From: Rikenellaceae bacterium DTU049
GTDB taxonomy: Bacteria > Bacteroidota > Bacteroidia > Bacteroidales > DTU049
Direction: 5' to 3'
Assembly (NCBI GenBank): GCA_001513285.1
Contig: LFTI01000072.1
Location: 1 to 51,334, forward strand
DNA length: 51,334 bases
Made by a program: the position numbers and the translations under genes
Notes under the pieces: generated by a model
What the model was told of the DNA's origin: nothing
What the model saw: only the letters and a program-made list of their open reading frames with translations
Database searches by the model: none
Shown: one piece after another, positions 18,778 through 31,048 of the stretch
Numbering within the stretch: the stretch's first letter is position 1
Layout: each line of letters begins with the position of its first letter

Positions 18778-21700
18778 CTAAGTAAAGTAATATTCCCTTT
18801 TTTTTGAAATTTTTGCTCATTATAACAATAAACTTCTAAATAATAATCATATACACCAGGAGGAGCAGGCTTACCATTATAGTTTCCATCCCAACCTATG
18901 TATTTATCATTAGTCTCGAAAACTTTTTGTCCCCAACGATTATATATAGCTAAATGCATAGATTCTATATAATTCCCATTAACATACAATACATCATTTA
19001 TCCCATCATCATTAGGAGTGAAGCTATTAGGAATATAAATATAAGGTTCCTCACAAAAAACTTCTAATACAACTATATTTATTGTATCATAATAATAACA
19101 ACCATTGCCATCATCCATCATTATAATGTAAGAAATAGAATGTGGTGGAGTAGCTATAGTAGAAGGTTTATAAGGATCATCTAGATATGATGCTGGAGAC
19201 CATTGATAAGTAACATTAGAATAATTAGTAGAATGAATAGTAGTAGATTGACCTTGATAGATGGTATCATTGTCTACCCATGCCGTTGCATCAGTGAAAA
19301 TATAGTTCAAAATTACTGAATCACTATTAGAAGTTACACAATTATTCGCATCTGAGACTGTACATGAATATTCTCCCACACATAAATTATTAATATCTTG
19401 GCTATTAAATCCATTAGACCATAAATATGAATATGGCGGAGTGCCACCACTAGCTGAGATGCTTAAAGATCCATTACATGCATTAAGACAAGTTTCCGGA
19501 GAGCTACTTATATTTGCTATTAGCTGTGGTGGACTATTAATTAATAATGAATCATATTTAATGCAGCCAGTAGCATCTGTAACAGTAAAGTAATATGTGC
19601 CAGCACATAATGAATCTATAAATGAACTATCTAATCCATTACTCCAATTATAAGTAACTGGGAAATGTGCAGTATCAACTGTAATAGTAGCATTACCATC
19701 ACAAGAGCCAAAGCATGAAGTATTTTGTATAGTATGACTTGTACTTATTTGAAAAAAATTAATTTTTACACTATCTATGTCATAGCACAAACCATTAGTT
19801 ACTTGTAGATAATAAGTATGGCTATCAGTTGTATGAATAGTAGCAAAATTATTTGATAGAGAACTATTTAGAGTATCTGTAAAATTAATATTTGAAGACC
19901 AGATATAATATAATGTTGTATCACCACTACCACTTCCATACAAAGTAATAGGAGATAAACAAATAGAGGTATCATTTCCAGCATCGGCAGTCAAATTTAT
20001 AACATCTACATGCTGAATAAAGGTCTGTGAGCACTCACCTCCAGTTATTAATAGTGTGTAAGTAGTGTCATGAGGTGGATTTGCTATAGGATCGCTGATA
20101 TTTGGATTTGATAAATAATCAGAAGGTGTCCACAAATATGTAAGTCCTTGAGCTGGTAGAGAAGTTATACCGATATTAGCAGATTGGCCTAGACACAATT
20201 TAATATTACTTAAAGTATCAGTAGAATTATTTAAAACGGTAATAGTTTTTTGTATAGTATCTGATCCATTACAACTAGTAAGATCACTTACGATTAAGGT
20301 AACAGTATATACACCAGCACTAGAGTAATAATGTGTAGGATTCATAAGATTAGATGAAAATCCATCACCAAAATTCCAGTGAAAAGTAGGGTTGCTAGTG
20401 GAGGGTATATGACTAATATTAATAAAATGCACACTATCAGGCAGACACACTATATTAGGTGCATTAAAATCAGCTACTATTGCAGGTAAATGAAAATCTA
20501 TTTTCACAACACCATTATTGCAATTAAAAGAATTATTAGTATTGGACCATGCACCAGTAGTAGTAGGCAGATCACTATTACCGCCACACCCTGCGCAGAT
20601 AGATTGGTATAGACGACCTAGCCTATCAAAGCGACTAGTGCCGCCATCTACATGCTCCATACTAATATTGCCACCAAAATATGAAGCAAATACTAATGTA
20701 TTAGCATCTTGGTCTATTGATAGGAAATAGAAATCATTACCGTCAGTACTAGTCTGAAAAGCATCTGTAGTAATAGGTAACCCACTTGTACTGCCACCAT
20801 TTAGGAGCCCACCCCACCCGGATAAATAAATATTGTTACAATAATCTACTGTTAATGCTGATGGACTAAGATTAATAAATCCTGGTGTAGTACCAAATCT
20901 TGTAGACCAATAAGTAGTAGTTAAATATTTATTCAATTTTGTAATGAATTGCCCACCAGATGGAGTATACCATCCAGCATTTTGCACTAATAAATTTGTT
21001 GCATTATTTGATTGACCATATATGTAAACATTATCATATTTATCAATCCTCACAAAAAAGACTTGATCATACTGAGGAGTGCCAAAATATGTGCAAGCAT
21101 TTAGAAAAGCACCATTATTGCTAATTCTAGCAATAAATCCATCAACGTCACCTTGAAAATTTTGCATTATTGCATTGCTAGTTGTAGGTAAATCACTACT
21201 AGTAGTGCCACCTGCTATATAAACAGCATCTTGTCTACCCAGGAAAATACTATAAATAGCATCATGACCATTACCGTCAAAATAGCTACTCCACATAATT
21301 TGAGATAGATATCTATCTAAACAAGTAATAAACCCTTTCTGTCCTACAGATGGGGTGGGTTGAAATGTATTAGTTGTAGTGGGAAAATCATCTGAATATG
21401 TACTGCCAGCTATGTAAACTTCATTATTCCTACCTAATATAATCTCTCCTCTAGCATCATCTGCATAATTATGTAATAATGGGGTAGCAGCATTTAATCC
21501 ATCATTAGCTGTGCCACCCACATAGGTAGAGGCTATTAATGCTGTACCATCAGGAGAAAAAGCAGTTATACCTAAATCACTGCCATTAGTATAGTTTATC
21601 ACATGAGTCAATGTATAATTTGTACCTCCATTAAAAGTAGAATCATAGCAGCCAGTAGAATATGGATAATCACTAGAGCCAGTAATTGTAAGGACATATA

Positions 21701-22703
21701 ATTCATTTAAATCATTTGTTACCATGCTTATAGGCACTTCATTACCGCTACCTCCTAAATAAGTGCTATATATTAGATATGATCCTGTAGTATCATATTT
21801 AGACACTGCAGCATCTACATTCCCGCTAAAAATCGTATCATATGCACCAAGGGTAGTAGGATATCCCATTGCGAAACTATTCCCTCCGGCATATAAAAAA
21901 CCCTCTTTATCATATGTAGCTGTATAACCCCAATTATCTGAAGTAGCACCAGAATAAGAACAAAACATAATATCTGGATCTATATGCAGCTCTTTGCTTT
22001 TATCATAACCTTCTGGCAAAACAAATGAAATATTATTCCCTTTTATCTTATATTTTATCGGTATTTCTATATCATTTTGAAAAGCTCTCGGTGATTTTAA
22101 TTGCAATACTCCAACTGTAGTGGGAATAGTTATTATGCTATCATTCAGTTTTATATCATCTACTCCTAAAATAGAAAAACTAATATTTCTAACCTTTGCA
22201 TATGGTGATAAATAAAAATCTATTGCTAAATTACCATTTCTACTGGTAATCAAAGCATCTGTGCCATCATATAATTCATGCATTTTTATTATTCTCACTG
22301 GATGAATCTTAGTAGCCCATTTATCAGAATTATTACCCAAATAATAATTCAAGTAATGCGGCATAGAATCTTTACTTTCAAATGATGGGATATTTGCATT
22401 ATTAAATTCTATTTCTAGAACATGACCTTTTATTTTTAAAGGTAACTGTTTTTGTTGTTTATCGGGAGCATGCATTTTTCTATGATGGATAGAATCACTA
22501 AAAGATGGGTCTATTAAATTGATTTTAATACTTTTTGTTGTAATGTAAATATCATTATTCCCAATATTAGCTTTATATTTTACTTCCTCATTCCATTGCC
22601 CTTTATTTTCAACAAAGGTCAATTCAGTGAAATTTTGAGCATGCAATCTCACTGAAGCTAAAATGAAAAATATTAATATACAAATAGTATTTTTTAACCC
22701 CAT
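18774..22703 (-). CDS. Giant T9SS type B secreted protein (SBBP-type propeller, PKD, SprB-like repeats, CHU_C domain)
   Basis: FVENKGQWNEEVKYKANI N-terminus; AYISGSTYSDDFPTT-like repeats; PKD FHWNFGDGFSSNLMNPTHYYSSAGVYTVTLIV; repeated SCFGSCDGNATI.../TCLNACNGSLSISASGGTPPYSYLWSNG; terminal IPNSFTPNDDGINDVLYVNG...NRWGQKVFET. Confidence 0.9.
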   Translation of the reverse strand: MGLKNTICILIFFILASVRLHAQNFTELTFVENKGQWNEEVKYKANIGNNDIYITTKSIKINLIDPSFSDSIHHRKMHAPDKQQKQLPLKIKGHVLEIEFNNANIPSFESKDSMPHYLNYYLGNNSDKWATKIHPVRIIKMHELYDGTDALITSRNGNLAIDFYLSPYAKVRNISFSILGVDDIKLNDSIITIPTTVGVLQLKSPRAFQNDIEIPIKYKIKGNNISFVLPEGYDKSKELHIDPDIMFCSYSGATSDNWGYTATYDKEGFLYAGGNSFAMGYPTTLGAYDTIFSGNVDAAVSKYDTTGSYLIYSTYLGGSGNEVPISMVTNDLNELYVLTITGSSDYPYSTGCYDSTFNGGTNYTLTHVINYTNGSDLGITAFSPDGTALIASTYVGGTANDGLNAATPLLHNYADDARGEIILGRNNEVYIAGSTYSDDFPTTTNTFQPTPSVGQKGFITCLDRYLSQIMWSSYFDGNGHDAIYSIFLGRQDAVYIAGGTTSSDLPTTSNAIMQNFQGDVDGFIARISNNGAFLNACTYFGTPQYDQVFFVRIDKYDNVYIYGQSNNATNLLVQNAGWYTPSGGQFITKLNKYLTTTYWSTRFGTTPGFINLSPSALTVDYCNNIYLSGWGGLLNGGSTSGLPITTDAFQTSTDGNDFYFLSIDQDANTLVFASYFGGNISMEHVDGGTSRFDRLGRLYQSICAGCGGNSDLPTTTGAWSNTNNSFNCNNGVVKIDFHLPAIVADFNAPNIVCLPDSVHFINISHIPSTSNPTFHWNFGDGFSSNLMNPTHYYSSAGVYTVTLIVSDLTSCNGSDTIQKTITVLNNSTDTLSNIKLCLGQSANIGITSLPAQGLTYLWTPSDYLSNPNISDPIANPPHDTTYTLLITGGECSQTFIQHVDVINLTADAGNDTSICLSPITLYGSGSGDTTLYYIWSSNINFTDTLNSSLSNNFATIHTTDSHTYYLQVTNGLCYDIDSVKINFFQISTSHTIQNTSCFGSCDGNATITVDTAHFPVTYNWSNGLDSSFIDSLCAGTYYFTVTDATGCIKYDSLLINSPPQLIANISSSPETCLNACNGSLSISASGGTPPYSYLWSNGFNSQDINNLCVGEYSCTVSDANNCVTSNSDSVILNYIFTDATAWVDNDTIYQGQSTTIHSTNYSNVTYQWSPASYLDDPYKPSTIATPPHSISYIIMMDDGNGCYYYDTINIVVLEVFCEEPYIYIPNSFTPNDDGINDVLYVNGNYIESMHLAIYNRWGQKVFETNDKYIGWDGNYNGKPAPPGVYDYYLEVYCYNEQKFQKKGNITLLR

Positions 22704-22878
22704 TAAAATATTATTATTTACAAATTAAATACAAATATATATAAAATTTATCAAATTTAAAGATAAAAAACAAATTTAAAATTAAATTATTAATAAAATA
22801 TCGATGTTTATTACATAATAATTTATCCATTATAAAATATAATATTATAAAAACTATTAAATTTTATTCATTTTTTAT

Positions 22879-23111
22879 GGTTCTATAACGTTTTTTGTGG
22901 GTAATTTATTTTACCACAAAGGGCACAAAGATATTACACAAAGTTCACAAAGTGCCATTTATAACCCCTTTTAATTCCATATTTTAATAAAATAACATTA
23001 AAGTTTATCATTCACTTTCATTTTTTCTCTGTGTTGTTTGTGCCTTCTTTGAGAGCTCTGTGGTTAATATTTAACTTTCCAATAACAAATAAAATTCATT
23101 TTTATAAAATT
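22879..23111. repeat. MITE-like family 1, copy 2 (inverted relative to copy 1, right TIR lost, ~45-bp internal insertion)
   Basis: ggttctataacgttttttgtgggtaatttattttaccacaaagggcacaaagatattacacaaagttcacaaagtgcc ... ctctgtgttgtttgtgccttctttgagagctctgtggttaatatttaa. Confidence 0.7.
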
Positions 23112-23164
23112 TAAAAATAATGAATAGCAAATAATAATTTAATTTTGTTAAACAATTATTGAAT

Positions 23165-24160
23165 ATGGCTAATTCATTTGGCAAAATTATAAAAATGCAT
23201 CTTTTCGGTGGCTCACATGATCAATTAGTGGGTGTAATATTAGAAGGTATTCCCTCGGGAATAAATATAAATGTAAAGGATTTCACAGAATATATAGACA
23301 GAAGGAAAGGCGGAACTACGGCTACTACAGATAGAGTAGAAAAGGATACACCTAAAATAGTAACTGGTGTCGTCAATGATGTAACTACTGGTTTACCAAT
23401 AACTATTCTATTTGATAATGAGCACAAAGATTCTAAAAACTATGATTTATTCAAAACATGGCATAGACCTGGCCACGCTGACTTCACTCAATCTATCAAA
23501 TATGAGAAGGACGCAGATATTAGAGGTGGTGGAATAGCATCAGGTAGAATGACATTGCCAATAATGATAGCTGGATTGATAGCGGCTAAATGCATTCCTA
23601 CAATTACTGCAAAAGCCTATATTTCTCATATTCATGGAGAAATTCCAGAAAACTTAAATTGGGAAAAGATTAAAGATGAAGGAGATAGTCTGGGTGGAGA
23701 GATTATTTGTGAGATTGCAAATGTACCAGCAGGTTTAGGTGAACCATTTTTTGACAGTGTAGAAAGCTATCTTAGTCATTTACTTTTTTCTATTCCCGGC
23801 ATCAAAGCTATTGGCTTTGGAGATAGTTGGCAAACACCATTAATGAAAGGAAGTGAATACAATGACATTTTTATATCAGAAAATGGGCAAACTGCTACAA
23901 ACCACTGTGGTGGAATTCAAGGGGGAATAACTAATGGGAATTCAATAATTTACAATATAGCAGTACGCCCACCTGCTAGTATATCTAAACCACAGGAAAG
24001 TTTTAATTTTATGAATAAAAAAATGGAGATTCACCAAATTAAAGGCTCACATGATACTGCTTTCATATTAAGATTACCACCCGTTATCGAAGCCATTTCT
24101 CTTTTTGCTATCGCAGATCTATACTTATTTTCTAAAATTTATAAAGACAAATTATTATAG
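23165..24160 (+). CDS. aroC: Chorismate synthase
   Basis: MANSFGKIIKMHLFGGSHDQLVGVILEGIPSGI; RRKGGTTATTDRVEKD; WHRPGHADFTQSIKY; RGGGIASGRMT; CGGIQGGITNG. ATG at 23165 preferred over TTG at 23159. Confidence 0.92.
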   Translation: MANSFGKIIKMHLFGGSHDQLVGVILEGIPSGININVKDFTEYIDRRKGGTTATTDRVEKDTPKIVTGVVNDVTTGLPITILFDNEHKDSKNYDLFKTWHRPGHADFTQSIKYEKDADIRGGGIASGRMTLPIMIAGLIAAKCIPTITAKAYISHIHGEIPENLNWEKIKDEGDSLGGEIICEIANVPAGLGEPFFDSVESYLSHLLFSIPGIKAIGFGDSWQTPLMKGSEYNDIFISENGQTATNHCGGIQGGITNGNSIIYNIAVRPPASISKPQESFNFMNKKMEIHQIKGSHDTAFILRLPPVIEAISLFAIADLYLFSKIYKDKLL

Positions 24161-24232
24161 AACATATCTTATAAGTATTATCACAATTGTGATTAATACT
24201 TGTACAACAATTAATTTATGAATTTGATAAAA

Positions 24233-24481
24233 TCAATCGATAAGAACTCTCAGTTTGTTATTTTTAACCTCTACGATGCCACCATCAATATCAAAATTTT
24301 TGAATTGATCATTAATTTTAATTTTTATAGTTCCCTTATCTAGTACAGAAAGCAGAGGAGCATGATTAGGCAAAACCTGAAAAGGACTTACGATACCAGG
24401 CAACCAAATAGTATCTACTTCTCCTTTGTATATAATTTTTGTAGGATTTATTAATTCAACATAAATAGACATAATGATCAT
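24233..24481 (-). CDS. atpC: F1 ATP synthase epsilon subunit
   Basis: LINPTKIIYKGEVDTIWLPGIVSPFQVLPNHAPLLSVLDKGTIKI; directly downstream of atpD. Confidence 0.85.
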   Translation of the reverse strand: MIIMSIYVELINPTKIIYKGEVDTIWLPGIVSPFQVLPNHAPLLSVLDKGTIKIKINDQFKNFDIDGGIVEVKNNKLRVLID

Positions 24482-24495
24482 TAAATTTTTTAAAA

Positions 24496-26004
<1,509 letters not shown>

Positions 26005-26076
26005 TTATTTTTTTACATTGGCAAAGATATTACATTTTTGCAATATTGCAAAAAAAAATTATTAAAAAAAGAATTA

Positions 26077-26250
26077 TTGAAATAGGCGTTTAGATAATAA
26101 CTAAATTATTATTGGTTCATTCACGGTAATAACTATATTTCTTATTAGTATAATTGATTTTTAAATAAATTTCTACTCAATTTACTTTTCTTTGTCAACC
26201 ACACAAAGAAAAGTAACAAAAGAAAAGTCTCCGCTCGGGAAATGATATGA
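26077..26250. repeat. Repeat family 2, copy carrying the ttacttttctttgt/acaaagaaaagtaa hairpin (26182-26216)
   Basis: Left end aaataggcgtttagataataa equals reverse complement of 7512-7532; hairpin matches 51253-51287. Confidence 0.7.
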
Positions 26251-26403
26251 AAGACTTATTGATAGTTTGAGTTTCTTGGATACAAAGGGGAAGGGAGTAA
26301 TAACAATCTTTATTGTTTAAAAATTTATAATACTTAATTTTACACAAAAATGTTATTTGTTCTTTCCCTTTTTGATTTATGTTTAATAACTCCATCTATT
26401 TCC

Positions 26404-27069
26404 TTATTTCCTATAACCTAATATCAACGCCAATATTAAATAAATAATCAATAATATCAATATTGCCTTCCAAGAACACAAAATAAAAAATATTATTAAT
26501 GCTAAAAATAAAATGGCTAAAACAAACATTCCAGTTTTTGATTTTTGTAAATCTTTGAATGTATAAAAATGTATGGGTAATATCATTAGAATTCCTATTA
26601 TGAAATTAAGGATTAAATATAGCTGCCATGACATTTGCCATTGAATATTTAAGAAAAATAATGTAATTACTATTATAGCAGCTAATGGCGACGATAATCC
26701 AATAAAATATGGAAGATTATTATATTTTGTATTAAATTTCGCCAAACGGTATATAGTAAATAATGGATATATGCCTGCTGAAAAAATTAAAATATTTGGT
26801 ATTGTTTCGTAATGTTTAAGCATATATGCTATTAATACTGCAGGTAATACACCAAAGCTTACTGTATCGCATAATGAATCTAGTTCTTTACCAATTTCAG
26901 AATTAGTTTTTAATAATCTAGCAATCATACCATCTAAGAAATCACATAAAAGGGCAGCTGCGAAAAAATAAGGTACTATATTTATTTGATCATTTAATAT
27001 TGCAATAATACTAATTATACCAAAAAAACCATTACATAAAGTTATAAAATTAGGTAATATACGTTTCAT
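26404..27069 (-). CDS. pssA: CDP-diacylglycerol--serine O-phosphatidyltransferase
   Basis: CDFLDGMIARLLKTNSEIGKELDSLCDTVSFGVLPA (CDP-alcohol phosphatidyltransferase motif); start set to MKRILPNFITLCNGFFG because the longer ORF overlaps the upstream gene. Confidence 0.88.
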   Translation of the reverse strand: MKRILPNFITLCNGFFGIISIIAILNDQINIVPYFFAAALLCDFLDGMIARLLKTNSEIGKELDSLCDTVSFGVLPAVLIAYMLKHYETIPNILIFSAGIYPLFTIYRLAKFNTKYNNLPYFIGLSSPLAAIIVITLFFLNIQWQMSWQLYLILNFIIGILMILPIHFYTFKDLQKSKTGMFVLAILFLALIIFFILCSWKAILILLIIYLILALILGYRK

Positions 27070-27083
27070 TTTAAAAAATTTTT

Positions 27084-27959
27084 CTAAAAAACCTGAAAAG
27101 TATTTTGAAATGGTGTAACAGTAAGTACTGGTACGGTAGCAGATTTTATAATTTGAGTAGCCGTGCTTCCTATGTAAGTATGATGCCAATCTGCTTCCTT
27201 CTCTTGTTGAGTCATCAAAAAAATCATATCTGCTTCTGAATATGTAGCATATTCTAGTATTTCGTCGGCAATACTTTTATAAGGTTCTAGATTTGCTAGT
27301 AAATTAGTAGTACAATGAACATTGTTTTCTATCATGAAAATTCTAATTTTTTCTAATTTTTGTTTAAATTCGTTTTCTCTATTCATATTTTTGTTTGTCA
27401 TTACAAAGACGATTTTTAGTGAGCTTAAATAAAATCTACTAAATTGTATTGCTGCATTTATTTTTTGGCTAATAGGTTGGGTGAGATCTATAGGGAAAAG
27501 AATAGTATTAAATTCATTTTTCACTCCATAGGGTGAGGTGATCAAAACTGGACAGTATGCTTTTCTGATTACTTGAGCAGTATTATTCCCTATTGTCTGT
27601 GTCTGATTCAGATGTATTCTCCCTATTTTTCCCATTACTATTAATCTAGCGTAATTTTCATATGCAAAAGAAATTATCGTTTCACTCACATCTCCTTGTA
27701 ATATTTGGTAATGAAAATCTATTTCATATCTTTTACGATAAATGCTAGATAGTAGCTTTAGCTTTCTAATAATGCTTTCATCAGGCTCATAATATTCTTT
27801 TACTCCATCTTTGATAGATTTAACGTCGTGCACTATGTGTAGCAAAGTAATATCACAATTAAATAAGGTAGCTATCTGATAGGATTGTTCTACTATTAAT
27901 TCTGTAAAATCATTAAAGTCTACTGGAGTAACAATATTGTTATAATAAGGATTTTTCAT
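27084..27959 (-). CDS. Universal stress protein, two tandem UspA domains
   Basis: NIVTPVDFNDFTELIVEQSYQIATLFNCDITLLHIV ... ARLIVMGKIGR; second half ...TYIGSTATQIIKSATVPVLTVTP. Confidence 0.85.
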   Translation of the reverse strand: MKNPYYNNIVTPVDFNDFTELIVEQSYQIATLFNCDITLLHIVHDVKSIKDGVKEYYEPDESIIRKLKLLSSIYRKRYEIDFHYQILQGDVSETIISFAYENYARLIVMGKIGRIHLNQTQTIGNNTAQVIRKAYCPVLITSPYGVKNEFNTILFPIDLTQPISQKINAAIQFSRFYLSSLKIVFVMTNKNMNRENEFKQKLEKIRIFMIENNVHCTTNLLANLEPYKSIADEILEYATYSEADMIFLMTQQEKEADWHHTYIGSTATQIIKSATVPVLTVTPFQNTFQVF

Positions 27960-27981
27960 TCACAAGTTACATTAAAAATCA

Positions 27982-29568
27982 TTATTTTATATTTACGATT
28001 GAAATTTTATATTTTGGATAGCTTAAAGTTTTTGCCCTTACTAATATTAAAGCAATTTTATTAGGAGCCATTACTTTGGAATTTATTGGTAGTGCTATAT
28101 AGTCATCTATTTCTTTACTAGCAAAAAGCATTTCATTAGATTTATTACCATTGGGGTCTATACTACAAAATGCTACACATAGATTACGATTTGTAGAACT
28201 AATATCAATAAATTTTGGAGGTAAAGGTGCTGGAGTAACTAAATTTTTAATGTTTTCATTATAAAGTATATAAATATTATCTTTGTAAATAGTATAAATA
28301 TAAGAGGTTAGGTATTCATAGCCTTTAATATTTTTTTGTCTTTTAGGAACTTTAACTAAAAATTTTGTTTCTCCTTCTGGATTAAATTTAAACACAATAA
28401 TATCATCGTAATTATACAATTCTTCATCTTTAGTACTTATTTGTTCAGCAAAAGCTATTACTGAGCCATCAACATTTACAACAATATCTTTAAATTTTAA
28501 GTTATCTATTGTAACTTCGTCGCCATTAGCAGCACTATTGATTATATTTTTAGCTTGTAACTTGCCAAGTCCTTCTGCAATAAATTCTGGTGAAAAATTA
28601 TATTGTTTTATTTTTTTTACTTCAAAAGTATTATGATCAATAATGGTATAAAAATAACCACTTGCTTTATTTGAAATATATTTAGAATAAGTTAATCCTA
28701 CAAGTACAATATCATTATTTGGCAGTGAGCTAGCTATCACCTCACTAATAAAATTATTTTGAATGTTTACATCAATTTCCTTCAAAGATTGGCCTTGATC
28801 ATCAGTTGCTAAAAGTACAAAACTATAATTATCTTTTATATTCCTACTAATGATTGATTTTTTCCCTTCATATTTAGTACATTTTAGGACTAATTGTCCA
28901 TTATTCATCACAAAAAAATCATTTATAGCGAAATTTTCATCTGAATATGGTAATTCATATTCATTAGCCCATATTCTATTCATATCTTCATCAAACACCA
29001 TAGCTCCAAATTTTTGAGGCATACCACTTTTGTATGGCGCTGGGTAAAAAATTAATATTTTTGAGCTATCTTGAGATAAATTGAGTTGAAACTTATTAAC
29101 ATTGCGCAATTTTGTATAGTCATAATTAATAGCACCTAATTTTCTAGGTTCAGAAGCTATTAACTCTTCTTTGTCTAAAGTAAGCATATATAGAGATACT
29201 GTTTTTTCACTTTTTTCAGTAACATAACCAAATACATAGATGTTATCATTTACCTCGTATAAATCAAGAAAATTTAATTTCTCTATATCACCCAACCCTT
29301 TAAAAGCTAATGGTAAAGTATTTCTGAATCTTAAATCGCTTCCAGCATTTGCTACTATGATGTTAGTACTATAGGAAAAACTAACCAATTGATTGCCTAA
29401 AAATAAAAATTGTTCTGGATTAGCACTTATCATTTTAGTTATAGTAATACTTGCGTCTTTTATTGAATATTCTGGACCATAAGTTATTTTAACTTTATTG
29501 GTCTTGGTCTGTGCTTGGAGATTTAAGACACAAATAATTCCTAATAATAATACAAAAAATTTTTTCAT
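27982..29568 (-). CDS. Hypothetical secreted protein
   Basis: Signal peptide MKKFFVLLLGIICVLNLQAQ; no recognised domain. Confidence 0.7.
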   Translation of the reverse strand: MKKFFVLLLGIICVLNLQAQTKTNKVKITYGPEYSIKDASITITKMISANPEQFLFLGNQLVSFSYSTNIIVANAGSDLRFRNTLPLAFKGLGDIEKLNFLDLYEVNDNIYVFGYVTEKSEKTVSLYMLTLDKEELIASEPRKLGAINYDYTKLRNVNKFQLNLSQDSSKILIFYPAPYKSGMPQKFGAMVFDEDMNRIWANEYELPYSDENFAINDFFVMNNGQLVLKCTKYEGKKSIISRNIKDNYSFVLLATDDQGQSLKEIDVNIQNNFISEVIASSLPNNDIVLVGLTYSKYISNKASGYFYTIIDHNTFEVKKIKQYNFSPEFIAEGLGKLQAKNIINSAANGDEVTIDNLKFKDIVVNVDGSVIAFAEQISTKDEELYNYDDIIVFKFNPEGETKFLVKVPKRQKNIKGYEYLTSYIYTIYKDNIYILYNENIKNLVTPAPLPPKFIDISSTNRNLCVAFCSIDPNGNKSNEMLFASKEIDDYIALPINSKVMAPNKIALILVRAKTLSYPKYKISIVNIK

Positions 29569-29598
29569 AACTAATTTTTTTTACAAATATATTTAAAA

Positions 29599-30549
29599 TT
29601 ATTGAAAAAACAATTTTTCTTTTTCTTGTAAGCCACGTAAAAATTCTGACTTACTCATCTTCTTTCTACCTTCTAAAGCTACAGTTTTAGGAATTAATAT
29701 CCCATCACTACAACCTATAGCAAAAGTATTTTTATCTAAAATTATAAATTGTCCAGGCATAGAATTACATAGTTTATAATCAGCATCAAAGATTTTTAAT
29801 ACCAATTTATTTTTTTTAGAATTAATAAGATAAACAAAAGCTGCTGGTTTAGGAGATAGAGCACGCACTACACGCCAATTATATTTGCAAGATTTGTCTA
29901 AATCTAATTTACAAATTTCTTTTGTTATTTTAGGAGCATAAAATTTTTCTTGTTCATAAATTAGTTCTTGTTTTATAGGATTAATAGTATTATTTACTAG
30001 ACCTATTATAGAATCGACTACGAGCTGAGCACCTTTTATTTTTAATCTATCATGAAGAGATTGAAAATTATCTGTATCATAAATAGGTTCAGTATTTTGC
30101 AATAAAATAGGTCCTCCATCTATTTGTTCATTCAATAGTATAGTTGTTACACCTGTAGATTCTTCGCCATTAATGATAGCCCATTGCATAGGAGATGGTC
30201 CACGATATTTAGGTAATAGAGAAGGATGTAAATTAATAGTCCCATATTTAGGAATAGATAATATTTCATTAGGAACTATTCTAAAAGCTACTACTACAAT
30301 AAAATCTGGATTTAATTGTTTTATTTGTTTGATAAAAGAAGGATCTTTTAAAGAAATAGGTTGTGCTAAAGGTAAGTGCAGTTCTGAAGCTTTTAATTTT
30401 ACAGGTGAAGGTTGCATTTTTAAACCTCTGCCAGCTTGTTTGTCTGGTGTAGTAACCACAAGGGATATATTAAAATTTTTAGCTAATAATTCTAAAGTAG
30501 GGACAGCAAAATCTGGTGTCCCCATGAAAATTATATTTAATTTGTGCAT
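29599..30549 (-). CDS. fmt: Methionyl-tRNA formyltransferase
   Basis: IIFMGTPDFAVPTLELL; NLHPSLLPKYRGPSPMQWAIINGEESTGVTTI. Confidence 0.95.
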   Translation of the reverse strand: MHKLNIIFMGTPDFAVPTLELLAKNFNISLVVTTPDKQAGRGLKMQPSPVKLKASELHLPLAQPISLKDPSFIKQIKQLNPDFIVVVAFRIVPNEILSIPKYGTINLHPSLLPKYRGPSPMQWAIINGEESTGVTTILLNEQIDGGPILLQNTEPIYDTDNFQSLHDRLKIKGAQLVVDSIIGLVNNTINPIKQELIYEQEKFYAPKITKEICKLDLDKSCKYNWRVVRALSPKPAAFVYLINSKKNKLVLKIFDADYKLCNSMPGQFIILDKNTFAIGCSDGILIPKTVALEGRKKMSKSEFLRGLQEKEKLFFQ

Positions 30550-30553
30550 TTAT

Positions 30554-31039
30554 CTATAGATTTTCCTTTACTCTAGCCATACTAATAGCTGTTAAAGCTG
30601 CTTCTACACCTTTATTGCCATGACTGCCACCACTTCTTTCTATAGCTTGTTCATAATTATCAGTAGTCAAAACACCAAAAACTACTGGTATAGAGTTTTG
30701 CAGAGATACTTGCATACAGCCATTAGCTACAGCATTAGATATAAATTCGAAATGCCTTGTCTCACCTTGTATCACACAACCAAGACAAATAATGACATCG
30801 TATAATTGTTTTTTAGCAATTATTTGAGCCAATTGTGGTAGCTCATAGGATCCAGGAACATGCTTAACTAAAATATGCTCTTGTTTAGCTCCATGCTCTA
30901 TTAAGCTATTATATGCGCCCTTTAGTAATCTATCTGTAATTTCTCTATTCCAATCAGAAACAATTATAGCATATCTAAATAATGAACCGTCTAAAAATTC
31001 ATTTTTACCAATATCTGATAAATCAATTTTTTTATTCAT
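30554..31039 (-). CDS. ribH: 6,7-dimethyl-8-ribityllumazine synthase
   Basis: VKHVPGSYELPQLAQ; CLGCVIQGETRHFEFI; PVVFGVLTTDNYEQAIERSGG. Confidence 0.95.
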   Translation of the reverse strand: MNKKIDLSDIGKNEFLDGSLFRYAIIVSDWNREITDRLLKGAYNSLIEHGAKQEHILVKHVPGSYELPQLAQIIAKKQLYDVIICLGCVIQGETRHFEFISNAVANGCMQVSLQNSIPVVFGVLTTDNYEQAIERSGGSHGNKGVEAALTAISMARVKENL

Positions 31040-31048
31040 TCGATAAAT

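Noticed and set aside
26195-26395. 66-aa minus-strand ORF MELLNINQKGKEQITFL...
   Set aside because: Overlaps the repeat hairpin (26182-26216) and has low-complexity content; likely spurious
30173-30559. Plus-strand ORF of 128 aa
   Set aside because: Antisense to fmt, a strongly supported gene
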